Source of the DNA: Luteibacter aegosomaticola
GTDB lineage: Bacteria; Pseudomonadota; Gammaproteobacteria; Xanthomonadales; Rhodanobacteraceae
DNA length: 64,000 nt
Direction: 5' to 3'
Assembly (NCBI RefSeq): GCF_023078475.1
Contig: NZ_CP095741.1
Location: 186,001 to 250,000, forward strand
This document shows, one piece after another, positions 40,258 to 48,823 of the stretch. The notes beneath the pieces are model-generated. The model ran no database searches and was not told the origin of the DNA. It worked only from the letters and a program-made list of their open reading frames with translations. The translations under genes and the position numbers were made by a program. Numbering within the stretch: position 1 is the stretch's first letter; the number at the start of each line of letters is the position of its first letter.

Positions 40258-41259
40258 TCACCGGCGCCGCACCAGCAGGAAGAGGAAGGTGGGTACGCCG
40301 ATGATCGCCATCACCGCGCCCACGGGCAGTTGGATCGGGTCCGCGACGATGCGCGAGATGGTGTCGGCGACCACCACCAGCATGCCGCCGCACAGGGCGC
40401 TTGCCGGAATGAGTACGCGCTGGTCGTTGCCTACGACCCGGCGCAACGCATGCGGCACCACAAGGCCAACAAAGCCGATGGTACCTGCCGTGGTGACGGC
40501 AACCGCCGTGGCGAGCGAAGCGATGGCGAAGATCGCGGACTTCACCGCGTTGGGGCGGACGCCGAGCGCGCTGGCCGATTCCTCGCCGCGGGCGAGCAGG
40601 TTCAGCTGCCGGCCAAGCGGGGCAACCACCAACAAGGCAGCCAGCAGCGAAGCAAGCGGCGGCCACGGGCTGGCGACGCCGCTCAGGTCACCCATCATCC
40701 AGAACAGCATGCCGCGGAGATTACGGTCCGGTGCGAGCACCAGCATCATGCTGACGATGGCGCCGAAGCCGGAAGCCAGCATCACGCCAATCAGGATCAG
40801 GTCGGTGGCGTCATCGCGATGGGCCGATCGGCGCCGCGAGATCAGGTCGCGATGGGCCAGCACGAACACGGCGAGGCATGCGAACAGTGCGCCGATGGCG
40901 GCGCCGCCCGCAGTGGCTACCGCGCCTGCGCCGGCCAGCATGGCTCCCAGCGCGCCGACGGCGGCGCCACCGGAGAGGCCCAGGGTGTAGGGGTCGGCCA
41001 GCGGGTTCCGGACGAGGATCTGCATGAGGCACCCGGACAGCGCCAGGAGCCCGCCCACGCCGTAGGCCGCCAGTGCGCGCGGGATCCGCAGCTCATGGAC
41101 GATGGCGTGCATGGGCGTATCGGCGTTGTTCGCGAGGCCGGCCCAGGAGGCCGCCAGCGTGGAGCCTTCGCCGCCCAGTAGCACCGAGGCCAGGACCACC
41201 AGGGTCGATAGCGCGAGCAGGGCTGCCCAAAGGCGGAGGGCAGCGCCGAACGTGGCCAT
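40258..41259 (-). CDS. btuC: ABC transporter permease, BtuC/FecCD family
   Basis: A 333-residue permease with about ten helices: LRIPRALAAYGVGGLLALSG, QILVRNPLADPYTLGLSGGA, GTIGFVGLVVPHALRRVVG and the final PIQLPVGAVMAIIGVPTFLF, all characteristic of the FecCD family. The start at 41259 (MATFGAALRL) is used; the long upstream open frame is the antisense of the next gene. First gene of the btuCDF operon. No btuB receptor gene and no convincing riboswitch precede it. Confidence 0.93.
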   Translation of the reverse strand: MATFGAALRLWAALLALSTLVVLASVLLGGEGSTLAASWAGLANNADTPMHAIVHELRIPRALAAYGVGGLLALSGCLMQILVRNPLADPYTLGLSGGAAVGALGAMLAGAGAVATAGGAAIGALFACLAVFVLAHRDLISRRRSAHRDDATDLILIGVMLASGFGAIVSMMLVLAPDRNLRGMLFWMMGDLSGVASPWPPLASLLAALLVVAPLGRQLNLLARGEESASALGVRPNAVKSAIFAIASLATAVAVTTAGTIGFVGLVVPHALRRVVGNDQRVLIPASALCGGMLVVVADTISRIVADPIQLPVGAVMAIIGVPTFLFLLVRRR

Positions 41260-41431
41260 CCGCGGAACCCGCGTTGTTGCAGCGCTTCGCACCCGGTGAC
41301 GCTCCCGCCAGACAGCTAAGCAGGATACCAGTGACGCCGCCCCGCTTTCACAAGGGACCGTAGTTTTTCGAAAGCCAACGGGCACGTGGGCGGTCACCAT
41401 GGGCCCGGGCTGCGTCGGGCGGGGGCCGCCG

Positions 41432-42199
41432 ATGTTCGCGATCCTGGTTTCGCTGGGCGTGTTGTTGCTCGCGTGTGCAAGCCTGTTCCTGGGCGAATGG
41501 ATAGCGCGCCGTATGCCGGAAGCGCACCGTGTGTACGAGGCGCAGAAGTCCGCCCAGTTCGGGCTCAGCATGATGGCCACGCTTGCCGCGCTGGTGCTCG
41601 GTTTCATGGTGACCTCGGCCCGCGCGACCTTCGACCGGGCCAACGACGACATCGTCGGCGTCGCCACCTCCACCTTGCTGCTGGATCGGGCGCTATCGGG
41701 GTATGGGCCGGAAACCACGCCGATCCGTGCGGACCTGCGGACCTTCCTCGATCGGGCGACAGCGAGGGTGGCGCCGGATGGGGAGATGAAGAAGGTCGTC
41801 TTCCGCTTGCCGCAAACCAGCCTGAGCATCATCACGCTGCTCCAGCGGAAGATCCTCGCCCTGCAACCGCAGACCGAGGCCCAGTGGTGGTTCCAGCACC
41901 GCGCCCTGGAGTGCTCGGCCACGCTCGCCCGCGAGCGCATCCTCACCTCCGAACACGAGAAATCCTCCGAGCCGCTGCCCCTGTTGGCCGTGGTCACGGC
42001 CTGGATCGTCCTGATCTTCATCGGGATGGGCATCTTTGCCATGCATAACCCGTCGGTACGCATCGTCCTGTTTTGCGCCGCGCTGGCCTTCTCGGGCTCG
42101 ATCTTCCTGGTCATGGAGCTCGAGGCCCCGTACACCGGCCTGCTGCGGGTCTCAGGGGTGCCGCTGCAGCAGGCGGCCGAAGAGTTGGGCAAGCCGTAG
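41432..42199 (+). CDS. DUF4239 (bestrophin-like) membrane protein
   Basis: A 255-residue membrane protein from ATG 41432 (an upstream ATG at 41399 adds 11 Gly-rich residues and is less likely). Two N-terminal helices (ILVSLGVLLLACASLFLGEW, MATLAALVLGFMVTSARATF) and two C-terminal helices (LLAVVTAWIVLIFIGMGIFA, IVLFCAALAFSGSIFLVMEL) flank a soluble middle domain. This matches the DUF4239 family, which is distantly related to bestrophin-type channels. Function unknown. Confidence 0.75.
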   Translation: MFAILVSLGVLLLACASLFLGEWIARRMPEAHRVYEAQKSAQFGLSMMATLAALVLGFMVTSARATFDRANDDIVGVATSTLLLDRALSGYGPETTPIRADLRTFLDRATARVAPDGEMKKVVFRLPQTSLSIITLLQRKILALQPQTEAQWWFQHRALECSATLARERILTSEHEKSSEPLPLLAVVTAWIVLIFIGMGIFAMHNPSVRIVLFCAALAFSGSIFLVMELEAPYTGLLRVSGVPLQQAAEELGKP

Positions 42200-42250
42200 C
42201 TGAACGCCCTGGCCCGCGATTTCGCCATGGGATATTGTTGCTGCAATTAT

Positions 42251-42260
42251 TAGCATGCTA
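42251..42260. promoter_or_regulatory. Candidate MarR operator (TAGCATGCTA)
   Basis: A perfect 10-base palindrome inside an AT-rich patch (AATTATTAGCATGCTATGC), 12 bases upstream of the preferred MarR start. MarR proteins commonly repress their own promoter through such short palindromes, so autoregulation of the efflux operon is likely. Confidence 0.5.
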
Positions 42261-42271
42261 TGCTTTATTCC

Positions 42272-42733
42272 ATGACGCCCCTCGACCGGCTGCACATGCA
42301 GCTGACCACCCTTGCGCTTGCCACCAGCCGCCGCTTCCAGCGGATGCTGGACGTGCGCCTGGGCGATTTCGAGGTCACCTCCGCGACGGTGGTACCCATG
42401 CTGCTGGTGGGCCGCTCAGGCGGCGGCATCAATCAGGTGACGCTGGCCGACCAGATCGGCGTGACCGGCCCCTCGCTCGTGCGCACCATCGACAAGCTTG
42501 TGGAGTTAGGCCTCGTGCGCCGCGAAAGCGACCCGGCCGATCGCCGCGCCAAGACGCTATGGCTCACCGAAGCGGGCGAGGCCATGGCGGTGCAGATGGA
42601 AGCGCGCATGGTGCAGATGCGCCGCGAGATCCTGGCGGGGGTCTCCGAAGAAGACGTGCGCGCCGCGCTCCGCGTACACCAGGCGCTGAACGCGGCGCTG
42701 GTCTTCGATGGCCAGGACGACGGCGAAGCCTGA
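42272..42733 (+). CDS. MarR family transcriptional regulator
   Basis: A 153-residue winged-helix regulator: VTLADQIGVTGPSLVRTIDK is the recognition-helix region and LVRRESDPADRRAKTLWLTE the wing with the conserved DxRxK pattern. The ATG at 42260 overlaps a palindrome, so ATG 42272 (MTPLDRLHMQ) is preferred. It lies 6 bases upstream of the efflux genes it probably controls. MarR repressors of AaeB-like pumps typically respond to aromatic acids. Confidence 0.9.
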   Translation: MTPLDRLHMQLTTLALATSRRFQRMLDVRLGDFEVTSATVVPMLLVGRSGGGINQVTLADQIGVTGPSLVRTIDKLVELGLVRRESDPADRRAKTLWLTEAGEAMAVQMEARMVQMRREILAGVSEEDVRAALRVHQALNAALVFDGQDDGEA

Positions 42734-42739
42734 ACCCTT

Positions 42740-44776
42740 ATGCGTCTTACGCTACCCACGGCCTCCGAATGGCTCTATTCGGGGAAGGCATTCCTTGCGG
42801 CGATCCTCGCGTTCTACATCGCGTTGCGTATACCGCTGCCTAATCCCTATTGGTCGTTCGCCAGCGTCTACATCGTTTCCCATCCGCTCTCCGGTGCCAC
42901 GCGCTCGAAGTCGGTGTATCGCGCGTTCGGTACCGTGCTCGGCGCGGCCATGGCCGTGTGCCTTGTCTCTCTCTTCGCCTCGAGCCCGATCACGCTGGTG
43001 CTTGCGATGGGTACGTGGAGCGTGGTCGCGCTGTACCTCTCGCTGCGTGACAACAAGCCCAGCGCCTATGGGTTCCTGCTCTCGTCGTACACCACGCCGC
43101 TGATCGCCGTCTCGGCGATCATTGCGCCGGGTACCGTCTTCGATACGGCGGTGGCGCGTACCGAAGAGATCCTGCTGGGTATCGTGTGTGCCAGCGTGGT
43201 CAGCACGGTGTTGCTGCCCGATCGCGTTGGCCCTGTGTTCCACGAGCGTCTCGCCGCGCTGATGAAGGACGCCTCGGCCTGGGCGGTCCGCCGCCTGACC
43301 GACCCCGCACGGCGAACCACGCCACCGCTGCGATTCAACCTGCTTAGCGACATCGCCTCGCTGGATGCATTGATCACCCATCTCGGTCACGACGCCACGC
43401 GCCGCAACGAGGCAAGCGAAGCGCGGCAGGTGCGCTTCCGCATGACCATGCTGATTCCGCAGGTCGCGTCGCTTGCCGATGCGTTGGCGTTCGTGGGCGA
43501 TAGCAAGGGGGTGGCGGCTCATGCGTGCGATGCCTTGTTGGCCGATGTCATCACCTGGCTACGCCAGGGCGTTCAAGGTGCGCCTGCGATGGGGGACGCT
43601 CTGCGTGAGCGGATCGCCGCATTACGCGAAGCACAAGGTGCCCCGAGCGCCGCGACGCTACCGGTAGCCAACGCCACGGAGCGCCTGCGCGATCTCGTCG
43701 ACCTGTGGCAGGACTGCCTGATGCTTCACCACGCGTTCGTCGACAAGCTTCCGATGACGCCGGCGCTGGCCTATCGCGACGCCGTGCCCGACGAAAGCCG
43801 CCGCTTCTACGATCACGTGATGATGTTGCACGCGGCGCTCTCACCGGCGCTGGCTTTCGTCATCTCGGCCCTGGCGTGGCTGCACAGTGGCTGGCCGGGC
43901 GGCGCAGCGGGCGTCGTGCTGGTTGCGGTGTCCACGGCATTCTTTGCCGCCTCCGACGCACCCGCGGCACTCGTTGGCCGCTTCCTGCTCTGGCAAGTCA
44001 TCAGCGTCGCCGCGGGCCTCGTGTACCTGTTCTATATCTTTCCCCAGGTGACGACATTCACCGGGGTAGCCCTTTCGCTGGCGCCGCCACTGCTGTTGGT
44101 CGGCACGCTTACAGGGCGTCCTGCGTTCAACATGGGCGTGCTGCTGGTGACTTCGCAAACGATCAGCGGTATAGCCTTGCACAACAATTCAGCGGCGAAC
44201 TTCGAGGACTACGCGAACAGCAGCCTCGCCGCGCTCGGCGGCCTCGCGTTTGCCGCGGTGTGGACCGCTGCAACGCGTCCGTTCGGTGCGCAGATTGGCG
44301 CGCGCCGGCTGGCCCTGGCGAACTGGCGCGAGCAGATGGCGCTGTCGCGGCGGGAGTTGCGGATCGATCGCAAGGCGGCCCTGTCGCGCATCGTGGACCG
44401 CACCGCGCAATGGATGCCACGGCTTGCGCTGACCACAGGGCGGCCGCTGTCGCATATGGATGCGGTGCGCGACCTGCGCGTAAGCGTCGCCTTGATCGAT
44501 CTGCGTGAGCACAGCGCACGTGGCATCCGCCCGGTCGACGCCGTGCTGGAAGCCAGCCAGCGTTACTTCCGCGCGTGCCTCGACGCACGTGCCTCGCTCG
44601 CGCCGCCCGTTGAATTGCTCGTGGCGATCGACGATGCCATGGTCGAGCTCGCAAGCGAGCATGGCGATGCCGCGGCAGCGCTGCTTCGTTACCGCCTTTC
44701 CCTGCTGGCGCTACCGCCCGCAGCACAGCCCGATACCCAACCCCTTTCACCCCAACTTTCCAGCCTCCCCCAGTGA
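42740..44776 (+). CDS. FUSC/AaeB family aromatic-acid efflux permease
   Basis: A 678-residue inner-membrane protein with two halves of about six helices each: YSGKAFLAAILAFYIALRIPLPNPYW and SAWAVRRL in the first, FVISALAWLHSGWPGGAAGVVLV in the second. The IALRIPLPNPYWS block is typical of the FUSC/AaeB family (p-hydroxybenzoate, fusaric acid). With the DUF1656, HlyD and NodT genes downstream it forms a tripartite pump. Overlaps the DUF1656 gene by 4 bases. Confidence 0.92.
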   Translation: MRLTLPTASEWLYSGKAFLAAILAFYIALRIPLPNPYWSFASVYIVSHPLSGATRSKSVYRAFGTVLGAAMAVCLVSLFASSPITLVLAMGTWSVVALYLSLRDNKPSAYGFLLSSYTTPLIAVSAIIAPGTVFDTAVARTEEILLGIVCASVVSTVLLPDRVGPVFHERLAALMKDASAWAVRRLTDPARRTTPPLRFNLLSDIASLDALITHLGHDATRRNEASEARQVRFRMTMLIPQVASLADALAFVGDSKGVAAHACDALLADVITWLRQGVQGAPAMGDALRERIAALREAQGAPSAATLPVANATERLRDLVDLWQDCLMLHHAFVDKLPMTPALAYRDAVPDESRRFYDHVMMLHAALSPALAFVISALAWLHSGWPGGAAGVVLVAVSTAFFAASDAPAALVGRFLLWQVISVAAGLVYLFYIFPQVTTFTGVALSLAPPLLLVGTLTGRPAFNMGVLLVTSQTISGIALHNNSAANFEDYANSSLAALGGLAFAAVWTAATRPFGAQIGARRLALANWREQMALSRRELRIDRKAALSRIVDRTAQWMPRLALTTGRPLSHMDAVRDLRVSVALIDLREHSARGIRPVDAVLEASQRYFRACLDARASLAPPVELLVAIDDAMVELASEHGDAAAALLRYRLSLLALPPAAQPDTQPLSPQLSSLPQ

Positions 44777-44997
44777 ACATCCCCCTCTACGGCGAGTTCA
44801 GCCTCTATGGCGTGTATATCCCCACGCTCCTGGCCGTCATGGCCGCGGCCTATGCCGTGAAAAGCCTGGTGCGCTTCGCACTGGGCAAGACGCATTTTTA
44901 CGCGTGGATATGGCATCCCGCGCTCTTCAATCTCGCGGTGTACGTGCTGGCGCTGGCAGGCGTGCTCGCCCTCATGCCGGAGGTGGCTCGTGGTTAA
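44773..44997 (+). CDS. DUF1656 (AaeX-like) small membrane protein
   Basis: A 74-residue protein with two helices (YIPTLLAVMAAAYAVKSLV and LFNLAVYVLALAGVLALMP). The family is always found with AaeA/AaeB-type pumps. The role is unknown but probably as an accessory to the permease. It overlaps both neighbours: 4 bases with the permease, 8 with the adaptor. Confidence 0.9.
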   Translation: MNIPLYGEFSLYGVYIPTLLAVMAAAYAVKSLVRFALGKTHFYAWIWHPALFNLAVYVLALAGVLALMPEVARG

Positions 44998-45871
44998 TCT
45001 CGCTCGCAGGGTCCTTCCTACCGTCGTCACATTGGCTGTCGTCATAGCGGCCATCGGCGCCGGCGTCCACGTTTGGCACGCCTACGACGACCTGCCGTGG
45101 ACGCGCGATGCGCACATCCGTGCGGATACCGTGCAGGTCTCGCCCGATGTTTCAGGCCTGGTCACCGACGTCTACGTGCATGACAACGATGCGGTGAAGC
45201 AGGGCCAGCCGCTCTTCGTGGTGGACCGGGCTCGCTTCGAGCTCGCCGTGCGCCGCGCCGATGCCGCCGTGGAAGAACAGCGCTCCGTGGTTGCTGAGCT
45301 ACGCCGCGAAGACGCGCGTAACAAGGCAGTCAGTGATCTTGTCGCTCGCGAAACCGCCGAGCAGGTGACGTCGAAGCTGGCCGCTGCCGAAGCTCGGCTG
45401 CACGCCGATGAGACGGCCGCAGATACCGCGCGGCTCGACCTCGACCGCACGGTGGTGAAGGCGCCAGCCGATGGCGTGCTGAACGATCGTGTCGTTCGCA
45501 TTGGCGACTACGTCAGCGCGGGCCATGCGCCCTTCGCGATGGTCGATGGGCATTCATTCCATGTGGATGGCTACTTCGAAGAGACGCGCCTGCATGGCGT
45601 GCAGCCGGGCCAGGCCGTGACCATCCAGGTGATGGGCGAGAAGAGCGTGCTGCACGGTAAGGTGCAGAGCGTGGCGGCGGGTATCGCCGACCGTGAGCGC
45701 GCCAATAGCACGCAGGGGCTGCCCGATATCAATCCCACCTTTAACTGGGTGCGCCTAGCCCAGCGCATCCCGGTGCGCATCAGCATTGACGAGATCTCGC
45801 CTGATCTGTTGCTGGTCGCAGGCCGTACGGCCACGGTGACCGTGCACACGCGGGAGCGGGCGAAGTCATGA
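44990..45871 (+). CDS. HlyD/AaeA family periplasmic adaptor
   Basis: A 293-residue membrane-fusion protein: one N-terminal helix (VTLAVVIAAIGAGVHVWHAY), a biotinyl-lipoyl half-motif (VQVSPDVSGLVTDVYVHDND), a short alpha-hairpin (residues 80-145), and the second half (LDLDRTVVKAPADGVL) followed by a beta-barrel domain. It links the permease to the NodT channel. The GTG start is set by the overlap with the DUF1656 gene. It overlaps the next gene by 4 bases. Confidence 0.93.
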   Translation: MVNLARRVLPTVVTLAVVIAAIGAGVHVWHAYDDLPWTRDAHIRADTVQVSPDVSGLVTDVYVHDNDAVKQGQPLFVVDRARFELAVRRADAAVEEQRSVVAELRREDARNKAVSDLVARETAEQVTSKLAAAEARLHADETAADTARLDLDRTVVKAPADGVLNDRVVRIGDYVSAGHAPFAMVDGHSFHVDGYFEETRLHGVQPGQAVTIQVMGEKSVLHGKVQSVAAGIADRERANSTQGLPDINPTFNWVRLAQRIPVRISIDEISPDLLLVAGRTATVTVHTRERAKS

Positions 45872-47295
45872 AGTGGCGTGTTGCCCTCAGCGCGCTCGCC
45901 GCGGCGTTGGTCGCCGCGGGGTGCACCACCGTCGGCCCTGACTACAAGGTGCCGGACAACGCGATGGTCAAGGATCCACGCGCGAACGGCGCTTTCCTCG
46001 CCGAGCCGGGCCATGCCGTCGATGCGGGAGGCGTGCTGCGCGATGACTGGTGGCGGCTGTACGACGATCCCACCCTCGATGCGCTAGAACGCCAGGCGCT
46101 GCAAGCCAACATCGGCCTGCGCGTGGCTGACGCCAACCTGCGCAGGGCCGGCGCCATGCTCGCTGCTGCCGAGGCCGAACACGAGGTGACAGCGAAGACC
46201 AGCGCGACCGCGCAACGCACGTTGATTTCGGCGCAGTCGTATCTGGAGCAGGACAAGCTGCCGACGTTCAACGTCGCCGTGACGGGTATCGAGGCATCCT
46301 ACGATTTCGATCTGTTCGGTAAGTTGCAGCGCGGCGTCGAAGCCGCCTCCGCTGATACCGAAGCCGCCACGGCGGCGCGTGATCTGGTGCGTGTGACGGT
46401 CGCGGCACAGGTCGCGTCGAGCTATGTGGGCATCTGTGAGTCAGCACATGATCTGGAAATCGCCGATCGCACGGTGCAGGTCCAGCAGCGCGGCGCCGAT
46501 GTCGCGAAGCGGCTGTTCGACGCGGGACTAGGCAATCGTCTGGACGTCACCCGCGCTACCGCGCAGCTCGATCTCGCCAGGTCCGCCTTGCCGCCACTGC
46601 AGCGGCGCCATGAAGCGTCCCAGTACGCTCTGGCCGCGTTGTTAGGGCATGTGCCTGGGGATATCCCTGATGCAGCGAAATCGTGTTCTGTCGTGCCGGA
46701 GCCGAAGCAGCCGATACCGGTAGGCGATGGCATGGCGCTGCTGAAGCGCCGGCCGGATATCCGCGAAGCCGAGCGTAAGCTCGCCGCGGCGACGGCACGT
46801 ATTGGCGTCGCCACCGCCGAGCTTTATCCGAGCGTATCGCTCGGCGCGAGTCTGGGCACCAACGGCTTGCTCGCGGACTACGGCCAGGCACCACAGCGTT
46901 ACTGGTCCATTGGCCCGCTGATCAGCTGGACGATCCCGACGCGTTCGGCCAAGGAGCGCGTCGAAGTGGCGAAGGCCGGTGCTGATGTCGCGCTGGCATC
47001 GTTCGATCAGACCGTGATCCAGGCTCTGAAGGAAACACAGACGGCATTGAGCGACTACGCGCACGCGCTGGATCGTGAAGAAACGCTGCGGCAGGCATTG
47101 GGTGAGGCGACGACCGCATCGAAGCAAGCCGCCGATCTGTACCACGCTGGCCGCACGCCTTACCTCAGCGCGCTGGACGCCGAACGTACGCGCGTTGCCG
47201 CGGAGACCGCGTTGACGGACGCAGAGTCGGCCGTGTCGGAAGCGCGCATCCACCTGTTCTATGCATTGGGCGGAGGCTGGCAGGACGGCGCCTGA
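45868..47295 (+). CDS. NodT family outer-membrane efflux lipoprotein
   Basis: A 475-residue TolC-like channel. The signal peptide has a lipobox (VAAGC, Cys19) and the mature part starts TTVGPDYKVP, the usual NodT opening. Two OEP repeats follow: DWWRLYDDPTLDALERQALQ and AQVASSYVGICESAHDLEIA in the first, RRPDIREAERKLAAATARIG and SVSLGASLG in the second. It completes the MarR-AaeB-AaeX-AaeA-NodT operon as the exit duct. Confidence 0.95.
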   Translation: MKWRVALSALAAALVAAGCTTVGPDYKVPDNAMVKDPRANGAFLAEPGHAVDAGGVLRDDWWRLYDDPTLDALERQALQANIGLRVADANLRRAGAMLAAAEAEHEVTAKTSATAQRTLISAQSYLEQDKLPTFNVAVTGIEASYDFDLFGKLQRGVEAASADTEAATAARDLVRVTVAAQVASSYVGICESAHDLEIADRTVQVQQRGADVAKRLFDAGLGNRLDVTRATAQLDLARSALPPLQRRHEASQYALAALLGHVPGDIPDAAKSCSVVPEPKQPIPVGDGMALLKRRPDIREAERKLAAATARIGVATAELYPSVSLGASLGTNGLLADYGQAPQRYWSIGPLISWTIPTRSAKERVEVAKAGADVALASFDQTVIQALKETQTALSDYAHALDREETLRQALGEATTASKQAADLYHAGRTPYLSALDAERTRVAAETALTDAESAVSEARIHLFYALGGGWQDGA

Positions 47296-47386
47296 GGCGC
47301 CTCGCAAAATATTGTCGTATCGCTGCGCTGCGCAAAGTGATAAACCATGCGCCGCGGGAAGGCTGGAACGGGAGCCAGCGACGCCA

Positions 47387-48124
47387 ATGGAGCAGGTCAT
47401 GCAGAACGCGATGCGGGTAGTGAAGGCCATGTGCCTCACGGTTTTTCTCATGGCTGGTGCGGCGGTACACGCCGATGACGCGCCGGACCATGTCACAAAC
47501 CAGCAACTTTCGGACGCAAAATGCGCCATCGGCATGGAGAAATTCCTGCCGGGTGATTACTACTACTGCCTCGGCGCGCAGAACTACGGTACCGAGCACA
47601 CCGAGGCCGCGCAGCGCTTCTTCAAGGAAGCTGCCGGCTGGGCGAGCAAGCCGGCGCAGTACGTACTTGGCATCATGGCGCTCAACGGCGACCACCAGCC
47701 GATGGATCGCCCCCTCGCCTACGCCTGGTTCACGCTAGCGGCAGAGCGCAACACGCCGCGCTTCGTGCAGCCCCGCGATCAGCTCAAGGCCGTACTCAAG
47801 CCGGACGAACTCCGCCGTGCCGAGGCTTACCTCGCCGACATGCGCCGCACCTACGCAGATGCGGTCGCCGCCCCGCGCGCCGAGACACGCTACCGCGACG
47901 GCATGGCCATGTTGAAAGACAAGGCAGGCAGCAGCTATTGCATGGCGGGCAGCCAGGATTTCCGTGACCTGGCGACCGGCCAGGTGCCGTCGAGCTGCCC
48001 CCCGGCGAACCAGGTGGTGCAGTTCGTCGACAAGCAGGCCAACAATGTCTTTGAGGACTGGACGGGGCACGTTTCCGTGGGGCCGCTGCAGGCGGTGCCG
48101 CAGTCCTCAAGCACGCCACAGTGA
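47387..48124 (+). CDS. Exported Sel1-like repeat protein
   Basis: About 241-245 residues. ATG 47399 has GGAG 6 bases upstream and is the likelier start, but ATG 47387 is in frame and also possible. A signal peptide (VKAMCLTVFLMAGAAVHADD) is followed by a Sel1/TPR-like block (AQRFFKEAAGWASKPAQYVL, LAYAWFTLAAERNTPRFVQP). The C-terminal third contains two cysteines (SSYCMAGSQDF, PSSCPPANQVV) that may form a disulfide. It is probably a periplasmic protein-interaction scaffold. Function unknown. Confidence 0.75.
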   Translation: MEQVMQNAMRVVKAMCLTVFLMAGAAVHADDAPDHVTNQQLSDAKCAIGMEKFLPGDYYYCLGAQNYGTEHTEAAQRFFKEAAGWASKPAQYVLGIMALNGDHQPMDRPLAYAWFTLAAERNTPRFVQPRDQLKAVLKPDELRRAEAYLADMRRTYADAVAAPRAETRYRDGMAMLKDKAGSSYCMAGSQDFRDLATGQVPSSCPPANQVVQFVDKQANNVFEDWTGHVSVGPLQAVPQSSSTPQ

Positions 48125-48225
48125 ATTTGGTTTAGCCTGACGGACCCAGGCATGTCGAAAACGGCGGGTGCCGTTCGACGCAGGGATAGAGGGATGTCCT
48201 CTGCCAACACATTGAGGTGAAGATC

Positions 48226-48666
48226 ATGGGTACCGTCACGCTACATCGCGTCCTCCGCACCACCCCCGAGCGCCTGTTCAAGGCCTTCACCGATGCGGAC
48301 GCGCTGCCGAAATGGCTCCCGCCGCACGGCTTTACCTGCAAGGTCCACCACCTGGATGCCCAGGTCGGTGGCACCTTCAAGATGTCGTTCAGCAATTTCA
48401 CGAGCGGCAACAGCCACGCCTTCGGCGGCAAATACCTCGAAGTCGTGCCGGGCGAGCGTCTGCGCTACACCGATGTCTTCGACGATCCGAACCTGCCGGG
48501 GCAGATGGTTACCACGGTAGTGATCACAAAGCTCGCCATGGGCGTCGACCTGCACATCACGCAGGAAGGCATCCCCGACGCCATCCCCGTGGAAATGTGC
48601 TACCTAGGCTGGCAGGAATCGCTGCAGTTGCTCACGCTGCTTGTCGAACCTGAGATCCCGGGCTGA
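48226..48666 (+). CDS. SRPBCC (AHSA1-like) family protein
   Basis: A 146-residue START-fold protein: HRVLRTTPERLFKAFTDADA, LPKWLPPHGFTCKVHHLD, GGTFKMSFSNF, VVPGERLRYTDVF and the C-terminal WQESLQLLTLLVEPEI are typical of the AHSA1/SRPBCC family. ATG 48226 is chosen because GAGG lies 8 bases upstream. These proteins bind hydrophobic ligands or act in stress responses. The role here is unknown. Confidence 0.9.
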   Translation: MGTVTLHRVLRTTPERLFKAFTDADALPKWLPPHGFTCKVHHLDAQVGGTFKMSFSNFTSGNSHAFGGKYLEVVPGERLRYTDVFDDPNLPGQMVTTVVITKLAMGVDLHITQEGIPDAIPVEMCYLGWQESLQLLTLLVEPEIPG

Positions 48667-48795
48667 GAGTCTTCGCGCGCGTAGTGCGTGCAAAAGGCAA
48701 ATTCACGGAGCCCTTGCATCCTTTCTCCGTCGCGAACATACTCCGCCCATCACGCCCTTGGCAGTAAGCCGTCCTATCTCATCCCGGACTGGCCG

Positions 48796-48815
48796 AGCCC
48801 TTGGGCTTTTTTTTG
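48796..48815 (+). terminator. Weak terminator-like hairpin plus T-run
   Basis: AGCCCTTGGGCT is followed by eight T residues. The stem is only 4-5 bases with a very tight loop, so termination strength is doubtful. It lies in the 157-base gap before the NYN gene; nothing else was recognised there. Confidence 0.35.
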
Positions 48816-48823
48816 CGTCAAGG

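Noticed and set aside
41291..41340. Cobalamin-riboswitch-like words (CCGGTG, CTCCCGCC, AGCAGGATACC) near btuC
   Set aside because: They lie on the plus strand, opposite to btuC, and are far too close together to form the conserved core; no B12 box exists in the btuC direction.
47287..47301. Hairpin GGCGCC-TGA-GGCGCC at the NodT stop codon
   Set aside because: Short 6-base stem with a 3-base loop and no T-run; too weak to call a terminator.
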